Assembly: GCA_004020645.1 (NCBI GenBank)
Contig: SAQL01000039.1
Location: forward strand, 1 to 50,298
Source of the DNA: Mesorhizobium sp.
GTDB lineage: Bacteria; Pseudomonadota; Alphaproteobacteria; Rhizobiales; Rhizobiaceae
Length of the DNA: 50,298 nucleotides
Direction: 5' to 3'
Below are positions 37,249 through 45,749 of this stretch, piece by piece. The position numbers and the translations under genes are program-made. The notes beneath the pieces are model-generated. The model was not told where the DNA came from and ran no database searches. It was given only the letters and a program-made list of their open reading frames with translations. How positions within the stretch are numbered: the first letter of the stretch is position 1; each line of letters opens with the position of its first letter.

Positions 37249-37989
37249 TTACTTCGCGTCGTGGAAGATGATGCCCACGGTGTGGCGCAGGCCGGAGCGA
37301 AGCCGGCTGACGCCGTGCCTGAGATTGACGCGGTAGCTGCCTTTGCTGCCCTGGACCGGTCGATTGTGGACCGCGAAGGCGACGGCGTCGCCCTGGCGCA
37401 GCGGCACCACCTCGGCCCGGCTCTGCATACGCGGGCGCTGTTCGGTCAGCACGAACTCGCCGCCGGTGAAATCCTTATCCGGTTCGGACAGCAAGATCGC
37501 CACCTGCAGCGGGAAGGCAAGATCGCCGTAGAGATCCTGATGCAGGCAGTTGAAGTCGCCGGGACCATATTGCAGCAGGAGCGGCGTCGGCCGCGTCTGG
37601 CCCTGCTCGTGGCATTGCTTGAGGAACGCGGCGTGTTCGTCCGGGTAGCGCTGGGCGACGCCCATGCGCTCGTTCCAGTCGTTGGCGACCGCGGCCAGGC
37701 GCGGATAGAGCGCGGTGCGCAAGGCGCCGATCAGCTCGGGCAAGGGATAGCGGAAATAGCGGTACTCGCCCTTGCCGAAGCCGTGCCGCGCCATTTGGAC
37801 ATGGCTGCGGAAATGGCTTTCGTCGGGATAGAGCCCGGCGATCTCCCGGCATTCTTCCGGTGTCAGCAGCTTTTCCATCACGGCGCAGCCATAGCCGCTC
37901 ATCTCCTCGGCCAATGCCTGCCAATCATATCCGGCGACCCGCGCTTCCGCCGATCGGATCGCTGCTTCTGGAACCGTGTGTATGGTCAT
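37249..37989 (-). CDS. 2OG-Fe(II) oxygenase, prolyl-hydroxylase-like
   Basis: 246 residues. The double-stranded beta-helix has iron ligands His150 and Asp152 in NCLHQDLYGD and a distal His225 in VNLRHGVS, with Arg/His near 235 for 2-oxoglutarate. FTGGEFVLTEQRPRMQSR and HNRPVQGSKGSYRVNLRHG are typical of the family COG3826-like proteins of unknown substrate. The start MTIHTVPEAAIRS at 37989 is used, since the frame further up runs through a palindromic repeat. Cytoplasmic; single-gene unit. Confidence 0.82.
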   Translation of the reverse strand: MTIHTVPEAAIRSAEARVAGYDWQALAEEMSGYGCAVMEKLLTPEECREIAGLYPDESHFRSHVQMARHGFGKGEYRYFRYPLPELIGALRTALYPRLAAVANDWNERMGVAQRYPDEHAAFLKQCHEQGQTRPTPLLLQYGPGDFNCLHQDLYGDLAFPLQVAILLSEPDKDFTGGEFVLTEQRPRMQSRAEVVPLRQGDAVAFAVHNRPVQGSKGSYRVNLRHGVSRLRSGLRHTVGIIFHDAK

Positions 37990-38490
37990 GGCTCTGCCTC
38001 CTCTGGCTTCATCGGCTTCTGCAATCAGATGGGTGAAGCAGCGCACGCAAACCACCCGTTTCATGTCAATGGGGTAGGCACAGGGTTGAAGCTGCCGATC
38101 TCCCCTTGCGGACTTTTGCGGGGGAGATGCCCGGCAGGGCGGAGGGGCGTTGCAAGACCTGGGTTCCTCGCCCACGGCGAAGCGGGGGAGAGGTGGCCGC
38201 CCACGGGTCTTGCCTTTGGCAAGCCCGAGGACAGGCTCCGCGGCCGGAGAGGGCTTTCGTAGGGCGCGGTTCCCTCTCTCCGTCTCGGCTTCGCCGAGCC
38301 ACCTCTCCCCCACTCTCGTGGGGGCGAGGAACCCAAGCTGGAATGTGGCCGCGATCCTTCCATCCCCTCCGTCCTGCCGGAAATCTCGCCCCCGCAAGGG
38401 GAGATCGCCAATCGCCATTGCGCAGCTGCGTGCGACGCAGCATGGATTTCGGCAAAATCAAGCCCATATCCCTGGTAGGGAGCTTTGAGC
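37990..38490. other. Intergenic region filled by a nested palindrome
   Basis: About 500 bases without a gene. The first 105 hold the oxygenase promoter; 38096-38408 is a nested double palindrome, listed separately. The open frames crossing it on both strands are repeat translations. Confidence 0.65.
38096..38408. repeat. Nested double palindrome of two repeat types
   Basis: Outer arms: CGATCTCCCCTTGCGG through GCCCGGCAGGGCGGAGGGG (38096-38147) against CCCCTCCGTCCTGCCGG through CGCAAGGGGAGATCG (38364-38408). Inner arms: GGGTTCCTCGCCCACGG through GGGGGAGAGGTGGC (38161-38196) against GCCACCTCTCCCCCAC through GGGCGAGGAACCC (38298-38334). Each arm also has its own small hairpin. The centre (38197-38297) is unique. 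Confidence 0.8.
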
Positions 38491-39885
38491 GTGAAACTCG
38501 CGCGTGTAGCCCTGATTGCCGCGGCTTTTGTAGCCGCTGTGGCTGTTTGTTCCTCTTCCGTAACCGGAGAGGCGAACGGCCGGGAGAGGACTGCGCTGCG
38601 TATCGAGATAGACGGCGCCATCGGTCCGGCGAGCGCCATGCAGTTCGAGGAAGCGCTGGCGGTGGCCGCAGAACGGAACGCCGAGGTTTTCGTCCTGCAG
38701 ATGAACACGCCCGGCGGGTTGGTCACCAGCATGCGTGAGATCATCGCCGACATCCTCGCCTCGCCGGTTCCCGTCATCGGCTATGTCGCGCCCGCCGGCG
38801 GGCATGCGGCGAGCGCCGGAACCTACATCCTCTACGCAACCCATGTGGCGGCGATGGCGCCCGGCACCAATCTGGGCGCGGCAACGCCAATCGAGATGGG
38901 CGGGCCGCTGCCATCCTTTCCCGGCGACGACAAGAACAATGGCCCGGAAGCCGGCAAGGACCCGAAGAATCCACCGGCGGGCAATGCGATGATCGCCAAG
39001 GCGACGAATGACGCGGTTGCCCTGATTCGCAGCCTGGCTGAACTGCGCGGGCGCAATGCCGATTGGGGTGAAAAGGCCGTGCGCGAGGCGGCCAGCCTGT
39101 CGGCCAGCGCGGCGCTTCAGGAACGTGTCGTCGACTTCGTCGCCCGCGACACGACCGAACTGCTTCAGCTGGCCGACGGCCGGACGGTCGAGATCGCTGG
39201 CAGGAAAGAGGTGCTGGCGACCAAAGGGCTGCCGGTTGAAACGCTGGAGCCCGGCTGGCTCATCCGGCTTCTCGCCGTCATCACCGACCCGAACATCGCC
39301 GTCATCCTGATGCTGATAGGCGTTTATGGCCTCGTCTTCGAGTTCATGAGCCCGGGCGCGGTCGCGCCAGGCGTGATCGGCACGATCTGCCTGCTGCTCG
39401 GGCTCTATGCGCTCAATCTCCTGCCGATCAGCTATGCCGGCCTTGCCTTGATGCTGCTTGGCATCATCTTCCTCGTCGTCGAGATCTTTAATCCCACAGT
39501 GGTGCTTGGACTGGGAGGCGTGGCTGCGTTTCTGCTGGGCGCTGCCATGCTGCTCAGGATCGAGGGACCCGGCTTCGAGATGTCGTGGGCCGTCATCGGC
39601 ACCGCCGCCGTCCTGACGCTCGGCCTGGCGCTGCTGACCGGCAGCTATCTGTGGGCGGCCCGCAAGAACGTTCCGCGCGTTGGCGCACAGGCCATGCAAG
39701 GGCTGCCGGCCACGGTCCTCGACTGGCAAGGCAGCGAGGGCCACGTGCTTGCCCGGGGCGAGCGTTGGCGAGCGAAAGCCGACGAACCCGTTGCAGTGGG
39801 CGACAGCGTTGAGGTGGCCGATGTCAGGGGTCTCGTGCTGACCATCCGGCGCCGCAATGCGGGAAGCGACGGAGCAGGGCAATGA
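38491..39885 (+). CDS. NfeD-family membrane serine protease (long form)
   Basis: About 464 residues. A signal peptide or anchor (residues 1-28) is followed by a ClpP/SppA-like protease domain with MNTPGGLVTSM and the nucleophile serine in GGHAASAGTYIL. Three to four membrane helices come next (about 255-400: NIAVILMLIGVYGLVFEFMS). A C-terminal OB-fold NfeD domain ends the protein (GLPATVLDWQGSEGHVLARG). GTG 38491 suits GGGAG eight bases upstream; TTG 38485 is the alternative. Long NfeD proteins cleave stomatin-type partners, and here the slipin gene overlaps its stop codon as ATGA. A role in membrane microdomain quality control is likely. Confidence 0.88.
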   Translation: MKLARVALIAAAFVAAVAVCSSSVTGEANGRERTALRIEIDGAIGPASAMQFEEALAVAAERNAEVFVLQMNTPGGLVTSMREIIADILASPVPVIGYVAPAGGHAASAGTYILYATHVAAMAPGTNLGAATPIEMGGPLPSFPGDDKNNGPEAGKDPKNPPAGNAMIAKATNDAVALIRSLAELRGRNADWGEKAVREAASLSASAALQERVVDFVARDTTELLQLADGRTVEIAGRKEVLATKGLPVETLEPGWLIRLLAVITDPNIAVILMLIGVYGLVFEFMSPGAVAPGVIGTICLLLGLYALNLLPISYAGLALMLLGIIFLVVEIFNPTVVLGLGGVAAFLLGAAMLLRIEGPGFEMSWAVIGTAAVLTLGLALLTGSYLWAARKNVPRVGAQAMQGLPATVLDWQGSEGHVLARGERWRAKADEPVAVGDSVEVADVRGLVLTIRRRNAGSDGAGQ

Positions 39886-40643
39886 TCTTCGGTTATGTGG
39901 CCTATCTGGTAGCAGCGCTCCTCGTGGTCATGTTCCTGTCCGCGGCCATTCGCATCCTGAGGGAATATCAGCGCGGCGTGGTCTTCACGCTCGGCCGCTT
40001 CACCGGGGTCAAGGGCCCCGGCCTGATCATCCTCATCCCCTTCGTGCAGCAGATGGTGAAGGTCGACTTGCGCGTGGTGGTCCAGGACGTGCCGCCGCAG
40101 GACGTGATCTCGCGCGACAACGTCTCGGTGAAGGTGAACGCGGTGCTGTATTTTCGTATCGTCGACGCCGAGCGGGCGGTGATCCAGGTCGAGGACTTCA
40201 TGACCGCCACCAACCAGTTGGCACAGACCACCTTGCGCTCGGTGCTCGGCAAACATGAACTCGATGAAATGCTGGCCGAACGTGACAAGCTCAACAGCGA
40301 TATTCAGGAGATCCTCGATCAGCGGACCGATGCCTGGGGCATCAAGGTCTCCGACGTCGAGATCAAGCATGTCGACCTCAACGAAAACATGGTCCGCGCC
40401 ATCGCCAAGCAGGCCGAGGCCGAACGGCTGCGGCGTGCCAAAGTGATCAATGCCGACGGCGAACAGCAGGCGGCGGCAAAACTCGTCGAGGCCGGCAAGA
40501 TGCTGGCCGAGACATCGCAGGCCATGCAGCTGCGCTATTTCGAGGCGCTCCATGACATCGCTGGTGAGCGCTCGTCGACTGTGGTGTTTCCGGTGCCGAT
40601 GGACCTGCTCGGTCATTTCATCAAGCAGGATGGGGAGAAGTGA
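39882..40643 (+). CDS. Slipin (stomatin/prohibitin-like, SPFH domain)
   Basis: 253 residues: one N-terminal membrane helix (VAYLVAALLVVMFLSAAIRI), then an SPFH domain (EYQRGVVFTLGRFTGVKGPG, DVISRDNVSVKVNAVLYFRI, TTLRSVLGKHELDEMLAERD), then a coiled-coil helix rich in Ala/Glu (AIAKQAEAERLRRAKVINAD). It oligomerises at the inner membrane in ring-like scaffolds. It is the classic partner and substrate of the NfeD protease encoded just upstream, with a four-base overlap. Confidence 0.9.
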   Translation: MIFGYVAYLVAALLVVMFLSAAIRILREYQRGVVFTLGRFTGVKGPGLIILIPFVQQMVKVDLRVVVQDVPPQDVISRDNVSVKVNAVLYFRIVDAERAVIQVEDFMTATNQLAQTTLRSVLGKHELDEMLAERDKLNSDIQEILDQRTDAWGIKVSDVEIKHVDLNENMVRAIAKQAEAERLRRAKVINADGEQQAAAKLVEAGKMLAETSQAMQLRYFEALHDIAGERSSTVVFPVPMDLLGHFIKQDGEK

Positions 40644-40669
40644 GTTGGCTCCTCAAGTTGGAGGGACAG

Positions 40670-40824
40670 CACCCCCTCTGTCCTGCCGGACATCTCCCCC
40701 TCAAGGTGGGAGATTGGCAGCTTCGGCGCTCCGTCAGCTTTCCATCGTTTGCGGTTGGCGAAAGCGGTTGAGCGAATAATCTCCCCCTCGAGGGGGAGAT
40801 GCCCGGCAGGGCAGAGGGGGGCGC
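40670..40824. repeat. Inverted pair of rhizobial palindromic repeats
   Basis: Unit 1 (40670-40715) runs CACCCCCTCTGTCCTGCCGG into CCCCCTCAAGGTGGGAGATT. Unit 2 (40777-40824) opens with a perfect 22-bp palindrome centred on CTCGAG (40779-40800) and continues GCCCGGCAGGGCAGAGGGGG. The two units are complementary over most of their length, and lie between the convergent slipin and dehydrogenase genes. Confidence 0.8.
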
Positions 40825-40842
40825 TTCGCACGACCCTCCCCT

Positions 40843-43164
40843 CTAGATCAGCTTCTCCAGCGTGATCGGCAAATCCCGCACCCTTTTGCCGGTGGCGTGG
40901 AACACCGCGTTGGCGATCGCCGGCGCCACGCCGACAATCCCCAGTTCCCCCACACCCTTGCCGCCGAGCGCCGAGGACTGCGGGTCGGGGATGCCGACCG
41001 AGATCACCTCGATGTCGGGAATGTCGGCATTGGTGGCGATGAGATAGTCGGCCAAATTGTTGTTGACGATGCGGCCGTGGCGGCGGTCGACTATGCCTTC
41101 CTCCAGCAGCGCCTGGCCGATGCCCATGATGATGCCGCCCTTCCACTGGCTTTCGGCGAGCTTGGGATTGTAGAGCCGGCCCGAATCCAGCCCTGACACC
41201 ACGCGCGACACGCGAACCGTGCCAAAGTCCTCGTCGACGCGCACCTCGACGAAATGCGCGCACCAGCTGTGGCGGGAATAGTCGCCCTCGGTGTGCGACA
41301 GCGCCGTCGCGATGGTGGTGTAGTTCTTGTAGCGATCGTCAGCCGTCGAATTGGCTGGCATGGTGTCGCCCATCGCCTCGATCTGGCTGCGTCCGACGCT
41401 GCCGAGCAGCTCGGCGATCGAGACCTCAGGGCCGTCGCCACGCGGTGAAGCGATGCGGCCATTGGCAACGACCAGGGTGTTGGCCTGCAGCGCATGGAAC
41501 GGTGAATTTGGATCGCTGATCGCCAGCCCGACCAGCTGGTCGAGCGCGGCGGTCGCCGCCTTGTGCACCGCGCCGGTCATCACGCCGGCCAGCCGCGAAC
41601 CGCCGGTGACGCCGGCGCGGGCATAGCGGGAGTCACCCAGCTTCACCACGACGTCCTCAGCTGGCACGCCGACCACTTCGGCGGCGGTCTGCGCCAGGAT
41701 CGTATAGGTGCCCTGCCCCATGTCGATGCTCGAGCTTTCGACCTCGACCGAGCCGTCGGCGAGAATGCGCACCATCGCCTCGCCATAGGCGCGCCGCACC
41801 GGATAGGTGCCGGCGGCTACACCCCAGCCGATCAGCTGGTTGCCGTCGCGCATCGAGCGCGGCTCGGGTGCACGTTTCGACCAGCCGAAGGCCTCAGCTC
41901 CCGCGGCGAAAGCCTCGCGCAGCTGCCGTGTCGACCACGGCTTTTTCGCCTCCGGATCCTGTTCGGCATAGTTCCTGAGCCGGATTTCCAACGGATCGAT
42001 GCCGACCTCGTAAGCTAGTTCGTCGATCGCGCTTTCGATGCCGAAGGCGCTCGGGTTCTCGCCCGGCGCGCGCAATGCGCCCGGCACCACCGTATTCACC
42101 CGCACGACATTCTGCCGCGACGAGAAATTCGGCGTCGCATACATGATCGAGGTGACCGAACCGAGCGGCTCGACCCACATGCCGTCGACCGAGGTCTCGT
42201 TGACGCCGCGATGCACGATCGACTGGATCCGTCCCTCGGCGTTGGCACCGAGCGCCACCGTCTGGCGCGTCGCCGCCCGTCCGCCATAGGCGGTGAAAGT
42301 CTGCGGCCTGGTGACCACGAGCTTTACCGGCCGTCCCAGCATTTTCGCGGCCATCGCCGCCACTGCGCCGTAGCCGTAAGCGAACGCCTTGGAGCCGAAG
42401 CCGCCGCCGATAAAGGGCGAGACCAGGCGCACATTCTCGAACGGCACGCCGAACCATTCGGCATAGGTCCGCGCCATGCCGTCGAGCCATTGGCTGGGCT
42501 CCCACACCGTCAGCCGGTCGCCCTGCCATTTCGCGATCAGGCCGTGCGGCTCCATCGGCGCCTGGTATTCGCGCGGCGTGTTGTAGGCAGCGCAGATCCG
42601 CACCGGGGCGGCGGCGAAAGCCGCCTGCGCGTCGCCCCATTCCTTGGTCATCGTGTCGATCGGAATGCCGTCGCCGGCCTTCGGATCGTCGAGATCGACG
42701 ATGGCCGTCGTCTCGTCATAGGCGACCTTGACCAGTGCCGCGGCCGCGACCGCCTGCTCGAAACTCTCGGCCACCACCGCCGCGACATGCTGGCCGCTGA
42801 AGGTGATGTCGCCCGCCAGCGGGCAATAGGGAATATCCGGCGGCGGCGTGCCCAGCCAGTCCGTCGCGGTGTTGAGGCGCAACGCATTGTCCGGCGTCAG
42901 CACCAGAAGCACGCCCGGCGCGCTTTCAGCCGCTGCCGTGTCGATCGAACGCACCTTGCCGGCCGCAATCGTGCTCTCGACGAGGACCGCGTGGCTGAGC
43001 CCATCGATCTGCTGCTCGACCGCGTATTTTGCGGCGCCGGTGATCTTGGCCGGGCCATCGACGCGCGACAGCCGCCCGCCCACTGCTTCTGCAAAAATGG
43101 CGCCGTCCGAAGCGTCGCCCCTCTTCGAATCACCATGTCTTGATCTGACGTCGTGAACGGTCAT
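40843..43164 (-). CDS. Xanthine-dehydrogenase-family molybdopterin subunit (PaoC-like)
   Basis: 773 residues. The N-terminal Ald_Xan_dh_C module (GGRLSRVDGPAKITGAAKYA) is followed by the molybdenum-cofactor domain with GGGFGSKAFAYGYGAVAAMA, RAPGENPSAFGIESAIDELA and, near the C-terminus, the catalytic Glu in GKGVGELGIVGVAPAIANAV. The length and motifs fit PaoC/YagR-type aldehyde dehydrogenases rather than true xanthine dehydrogenase, but the substrate is not determinable. Last gene of a three-gene operon; it overlaps the FAD gene by four bases (ATGA). Maturation genes (PaoD/XdhC type) are absent from the window. Confidence 0.88.
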   Translation of the reverse strand: MTVHDVRSRHGDSKRGDASDGAIFAEAVGGRLSRVDGPAKITGAAKYAVEQQIDGLSHAVLVESTIAAGKVRSIDTAAAESAPGVLLVLTPDNALRLNTATDWLGTPPPDIPYCPLAGDITFSGQHVAAVVAESFEQAVAAAALVKVAYDETTAIVDLDDPKAGDGIPIDTMTKEWGDAQAAFAAAPVRICAAYNTPREYQAPMEPHGLIAKWQGDRLTVWEPSQWLDGMARTYAEWFGVPFENVRLVSPFIGGGFGSKAFAYGYGAVAAMAAKMLGRPVKLVVTRPQTFTAYGGRAATRQTVALGANAEGRIQSIVHRGVNETSVDGMWVEPLGSVTSIMYATPNFSSRQNVVRVNTVVPGALRAPGENPSAFGIESAIDELAYEVGIDPLEIRLRNYAEQDPEAKKPWSTRQLREAFAAGAEAFGWSKRAPEPRSMRDGNQLIGWGVAAGTYPVRRAYGEAMVRILADGSVEVESSSIDMGQGTYTILAQTAAEVVGVPAEDVVVKLGDSRYARAGVTGGSRLAGVMTGAVHKAATAALDQLVGLAISDPNSPFHALQANTLVVANGRIASPRGDGPEVSIAELLGSVGRSQIEAMGDTMPANSTADDRYKNYTTIATALSHTEGDYSRHSWCAHFVEVRVDEDFGTVRVSRVVSGLDSGRLYNPKLAESQWKGGIIMGIGQALLEEGIVDRRHGRIVNNNLADYLIATNADIPDIEVISVGIPDPQSSALGGKGVGELGIVGVAPAIANAVFHATGKRVRDLPITLEKLI

Positions 43165-44144
43165 GCCGTTTCTCCCATTTTCAGGATGGCGCGGGCGACG
43201 ACGCGCGGCGCCAGTTCGATCTTGTAGTGGTTGGCGCCGTGGGCGACGGCGCCCTCGATGGCGAGCAGGCTGGCTTGCTTGACGATATCAGCCTCCAGCA
43301 GCTTGCCTTTCAGCGCCTCTTCCACGGCGCGTGCGCGCCACGGCCTGGTGGCGACACCGCCGAGCGCCACGCGCAGGTCACGAATCGTCCTTCCGTCAGC
43401 CTCGAACTCGATGCCGACGGCGGCGCTCGCGGCGGCGAATTCGTAGGACTGCCGGTCACGGACCTTCAGATAAGTCGAGCGTTTGGCGGCCGCGGAAGCA
43501 GGAATGTTGATCGCGGTGATCATCTCGCCTGGCGCGATGGCATGTTCGCGCTCCGGCGTGGCGCCCGGCAGCAGAAAAAAATCGTCGACGGCGACCTGGC
43601 GGTCGCCGAGATGGACCACCGCGTCGAAGGCGACCAGCGCTGTCGCCAGATCGCCGGGATAGGTGGCGATGCAGGCTTCGCTGGTGCCGAGCACGGCATG
43701 GCCGCGGGTGACGCCGCCGATCGCCGAGCAGCCGCTGCCGGGCGTGCGCTTGTTGCAGGCCGGAAAATTCGCCGGATCGCGGAAATACGGACAGCGCGTG
43801 CGCTGCATCAGATTGCCGCCGATGGTCGCCATGTTGCGGAGCTGCGCCGAGGCCGCCTGCCACAGCGCATCGGAGACGGCGGGGAACCGGCTTTTTACCT
43901 CGGCATGGTCGGCGACGCTGCTCATCCTTGCCAGCGCGCCGATCGTGGCGCCCCGGTCATCGACCGTGATCCCATCCAGTCCCTTGAGATAGGTGATGTC
44001 GACCACGGTTTCGGGTTCGGTGACGCCGCATTTGGCGAGATCGATGAGCGTCGTGCCGCCTGCGAGCAGCATGGCGCCGGGCAGCGCTGCCGCCTGGCGT
44101 GCCGCATCGATGGAATTGGCGCGCAGATAGTAAAAATCCCTCAT
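43161..44144 (-). CDS. FAD-binding subunit with extra 4Fe-4S motif (PaoB-like)
   Basis: 327 residues, CO dehydrogenase flavoprotein fold: LPGAMLLAGGTTLIDLAKCG and QLRNMATIGGNLMQRTRC contact FAD. Between them and the C-terminal domain is the insertion typical of PaoB and 4-hydroxybenzoyl-CoA reductase beta chains. It carries four cysteines, Cys118 (RCPYFRD), Cys130, Cys139 and Cys158 (EACIATYP), which bind a [4Fe-4S] cluster. Electrons should pass from the molybdenum subunit through the iron-sulfur subunit to this FAD. ATG 44144 overlaps the stop of the upstream gene, and its own stop overlaps the next ATG. Confidence 0.88.
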   Translation of the reverse strand: MRDFYYLRANSIDAARQAAALPGAMLLAGGTTLIDLAKCGVTEPETVVDITYLKGLDGITVDDRGATIGALARMSSVADHAEVKSRFPAVSDALWQAASAQLRNMATIGGNLMQRTRCPYFRDPANFPACNKRTPGSGCSAIGGVTRGHAVLGTSEACIATYPGDLATALVAFDAVVHLGDRQVAVDDFFLLPGATPEREHAIAPGEMITAINIPASAAAKRSTYLKVRDRQSYEFAAASAAVGIEFEADGRTIRDLRVALGGVATRPWRARAVEEALKGKLLEADIVKQASLLAIEGAVAHGANHYKIELAPRVVARAILKMGETA

Positions 44145-44644
44145 GACGCAGTCTCCATGGATGACGCAATCTCCAGTGCCGCCTGGCGCACGGCGGCGAC
44201 GATGTGCGGATAGGCGCCACAACGGCAGAGATTGCCGGCCATATATTCGCGGATCTCGTCATCCGAGCCGGCATGGCCCTCGCGGATGCAGGCGACAGCC
44301 GACATGATCTGGCCCGGCGTGCAGTAACCGCACTGGAAGGCGTCCTGTTCGAGGAAAGCGGCTTGCACCGCGTGCAGCGTGCCGTCGCCGTCGGCGAGCC
44401 CTTCGATTGATGTGATCGCCCTGCCCTCGGCCTGGGCGGCGAGCGTCAGGCAGGCCAGCACGCGCTGGCCGTCGATATGGACGGTGCAGGCGCCGCACTG
44501 GCCCTGGTCGCAGCCCTTCTTGGTGCCGGTCAGGCCGAGATGATCGCGCAAGGCGTCGAGCAGCGTGACGCGCGGCTCGACCTTCAGTTCATGGCGATGT
44601 CCGTTGATTTGAAGTTGGATGGGAATTCGGGTTTTGCTTGTCAT
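44141..44644 (-). CDS. 2Fe-2S subunit of the xanthine-dehydrogenase-family complex (PaoA-like)
   Basis: 167 residues. A plant-type ferredoxin domain (GCDQGQCGACTVHIDGQRVL with the next Cys in LACL) and an all-helical second [2Fe-2S] domain (QCGYCTPGQIMSAVA, LCRCGAYPHIV) carry the two clusters of the family. PaoA of E. coli has a Tat signal; this protein starts directly with MTSKTRIPIQLQINGHRHE and lacks one, so the complex should stay in the cytoplasm. First gene of the operon. The frame continues upstream through a palindromic repeat, and is not used. Confidence 0.88.
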   Translation of the reverse strand: MTSKTRIPIQLQINGHRHELKVEPRVTLLDALRDHLGLTGTKKGCDQGQCGACTVHIDGQRVLACLTLAAQAEGRAITSIEGLADGDGTLHAVQAAFLEQDAFQCGYCTPGQIMSAVACIREGHAGSDDEIREYMAGNLCRCGAYPHIVAAVRQAALEIASSMETAS

Positions 44645-44744
44645 GGGGCGTCTGGCTCCAGTTGCTTGACGCGAAGGGGGATGATCTGGTGCCCGGCCGG
44701 CGAGCGGCAAGGGCGGGGAAGATCGGCGAAAGCGGCGGCGCGCG

Positions 44745-44897
44745 TAATCTCCCCCCTTGAGGGGGAGATGGCCGCGAAGCGGCCAGAGGGGGTCGCCTCG
44801 CATAGAGCGCCAACCCCACCTGCCGCAGGAGGTCGTGCCCGGTCGAACCGACCCCCTCTGTCGCCTTCGGCGACATCTCCCCCTCGAGGGGGGAGAT
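44745..44897. repeat. Inverted pair of rhizobial palindromic repeats
   Basis: Unit 1 (44745-44795) reads TAATCTCCCCCCTTGAGGGG then AGATGGCCGCGAAGCGGCCA and GAGGGGGTCG. Unit 2 (44848-44897) reads CGACCCCCTCTGTCGCCTTC then GGCGACATCTCCCCCTCGAG and GGGGGAGATCA. The two are near-complementary, with a different small hairpin in each (CCGCGAAGCGG against TCGCCTTCGGCGA). Confidence 0.8.
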
Positions 44898-44976
44898 CAC
44901 GCTCTCGCCGGCTTGCAAGCTCTCGACACGTGACATACCGGTCCCCTGGTTATATGATAAAGGTGCTCCACTAAAT

Positions 44977-44990
44977 CGGAGGCGCCTCCG
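44977..44990. promoter_or_regulatory. Candidate TetR operator
   Basis: CGGAGGCGCCTCCG is a perfect 14-bp palindrome, flanked by AA/TT pairs, 60 bases upstream of the TetR start and between it and the divergent dehydrogenase operon. TetR dimers usually bind such short palindromes at their own promoter. Confidence 0.6.
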
Positions 44991-45050
44991 TTTATTACGT
45001 GGGGGGTGGACTCGCCGGGTTCAAGCCCCGTATTTGCAGTGGAGAGAATT

Positions 45051-45683
45051 TTGGCTTCGCAGCCGCCCGCAACCGCCAAAGACGAGCCCGACGCGACAGC
45101 GGCAAAACCGCTGCGCGCCGATGCGCAGCGCAACCGCGACGCGCTGATCGAGGCAGCAGCAGCGGCCTTTGCCACGCATGGCGCCGATGCCTCGTTGGAG
45201 GAGATCGCGCGCCAGGCCGGCGTCGGCATCGGCACGCTCTACCGGCATTTTCCGACGCGCGAGCATCTGGTCGAGGTGGTCTACCGGCGCGAAGTGGAAA
45301 GCCTGTGCGCGGCCGCCGACGAGCTCGCTCTTCACCACCCGCCCGATGTTGCGCTCGAACAGTGGATGCAGCGCTTCGTCGACTACATCGCCACCAAGCG
45401 CGGGCTGGCGACGAGCCTGCGCATCCTGCTCAACACCAATTCAACCCTGTTCTCGGACATGTCCAGCCGGGTGACGCTTGCCTTGCGGCAGCTGATCGAA
45501 GCGGCGGTGGCCGACGGCTCGATCCGCAGCGACGTCGACGCCTCCGACGTTCTGCACGCGCTGGGCGGCATCTATTCGGCGCCCGACACCAAGGACTGGC
45601 GCGACCGCTCGCGCCGGCTGGTCTCGCTGCTGATGGACGGGTTGCGGTTTGGGGCGACGAAGTCCGCGAAGGGTGGCGGGTGA
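45051..45683 (+). CDS. TetR-family transcriptional regulator
   Basis: About 210 residues. The TetR helix-turn-helix lies at about residues 25-70: NRDALIEAAAAAFATHGADA, SLEEIARQAGVGIGTLYRHF. The variable helical domain behind it has a TetR_C_33-like look (LEQWMQRFVDYIATKRGLAT). A TTG at 45051 with GGAGAG five bases upstream is the best start; a GTG at 45006 would put the operator too close. It diverges from the aldehyde/xanthine-dehydrogenase-type operon, the likely target. Confidence 0.85.
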   Translation: MASQPPATAKDEPDATAAKPLRADAQRNRDALIEAAAAAFATHGADASLEEIARQAGVGIGTLYRHFPTREHLVEVVYRREVESLCAAADELALHHPPDVALEQWMQRFVDYIATKRGLATSLRILLNTNSTLFSDMSSRVTLALRQLIEAAVADGSIRSDVDASDVLHALGGIYSAPDTKDWRDRSRRLVSLLMDGLRFGATKSAKGGG

Positions 45684-45749
45684 AGGCTGGGCTGCCGAAA
45701 GCGCGGCGCTGGGACGAAGCCCGCTTTGCGCTAGCTGCCTCACCCAGGG

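Larger units (their letters stand above)
44645..45050. other. Promoter region of the dehydrogenase operon and TetR gene, with repeats
   Basis: About 400 bases. 44745-44897 is an inverted pair of palindromic repeats. 44977-44990 is a 14-bp palindrome proposed as the TetR operator. Between 45005 and 45040 a stretch with a tRNA T-arm-like motif (GGTTCAAGCC) has no acceptor stem and is not called as a tRNA. Confidence 0.6.

Noticed and set aside
45005..45045. tRNA-like T-arm (GGTTCAAGCC)
   Set aside because: Only four of five stem pairs form, and there is no acceptor stem, anticodon arm or CCA. It overlaps the leader of the TetR gene.
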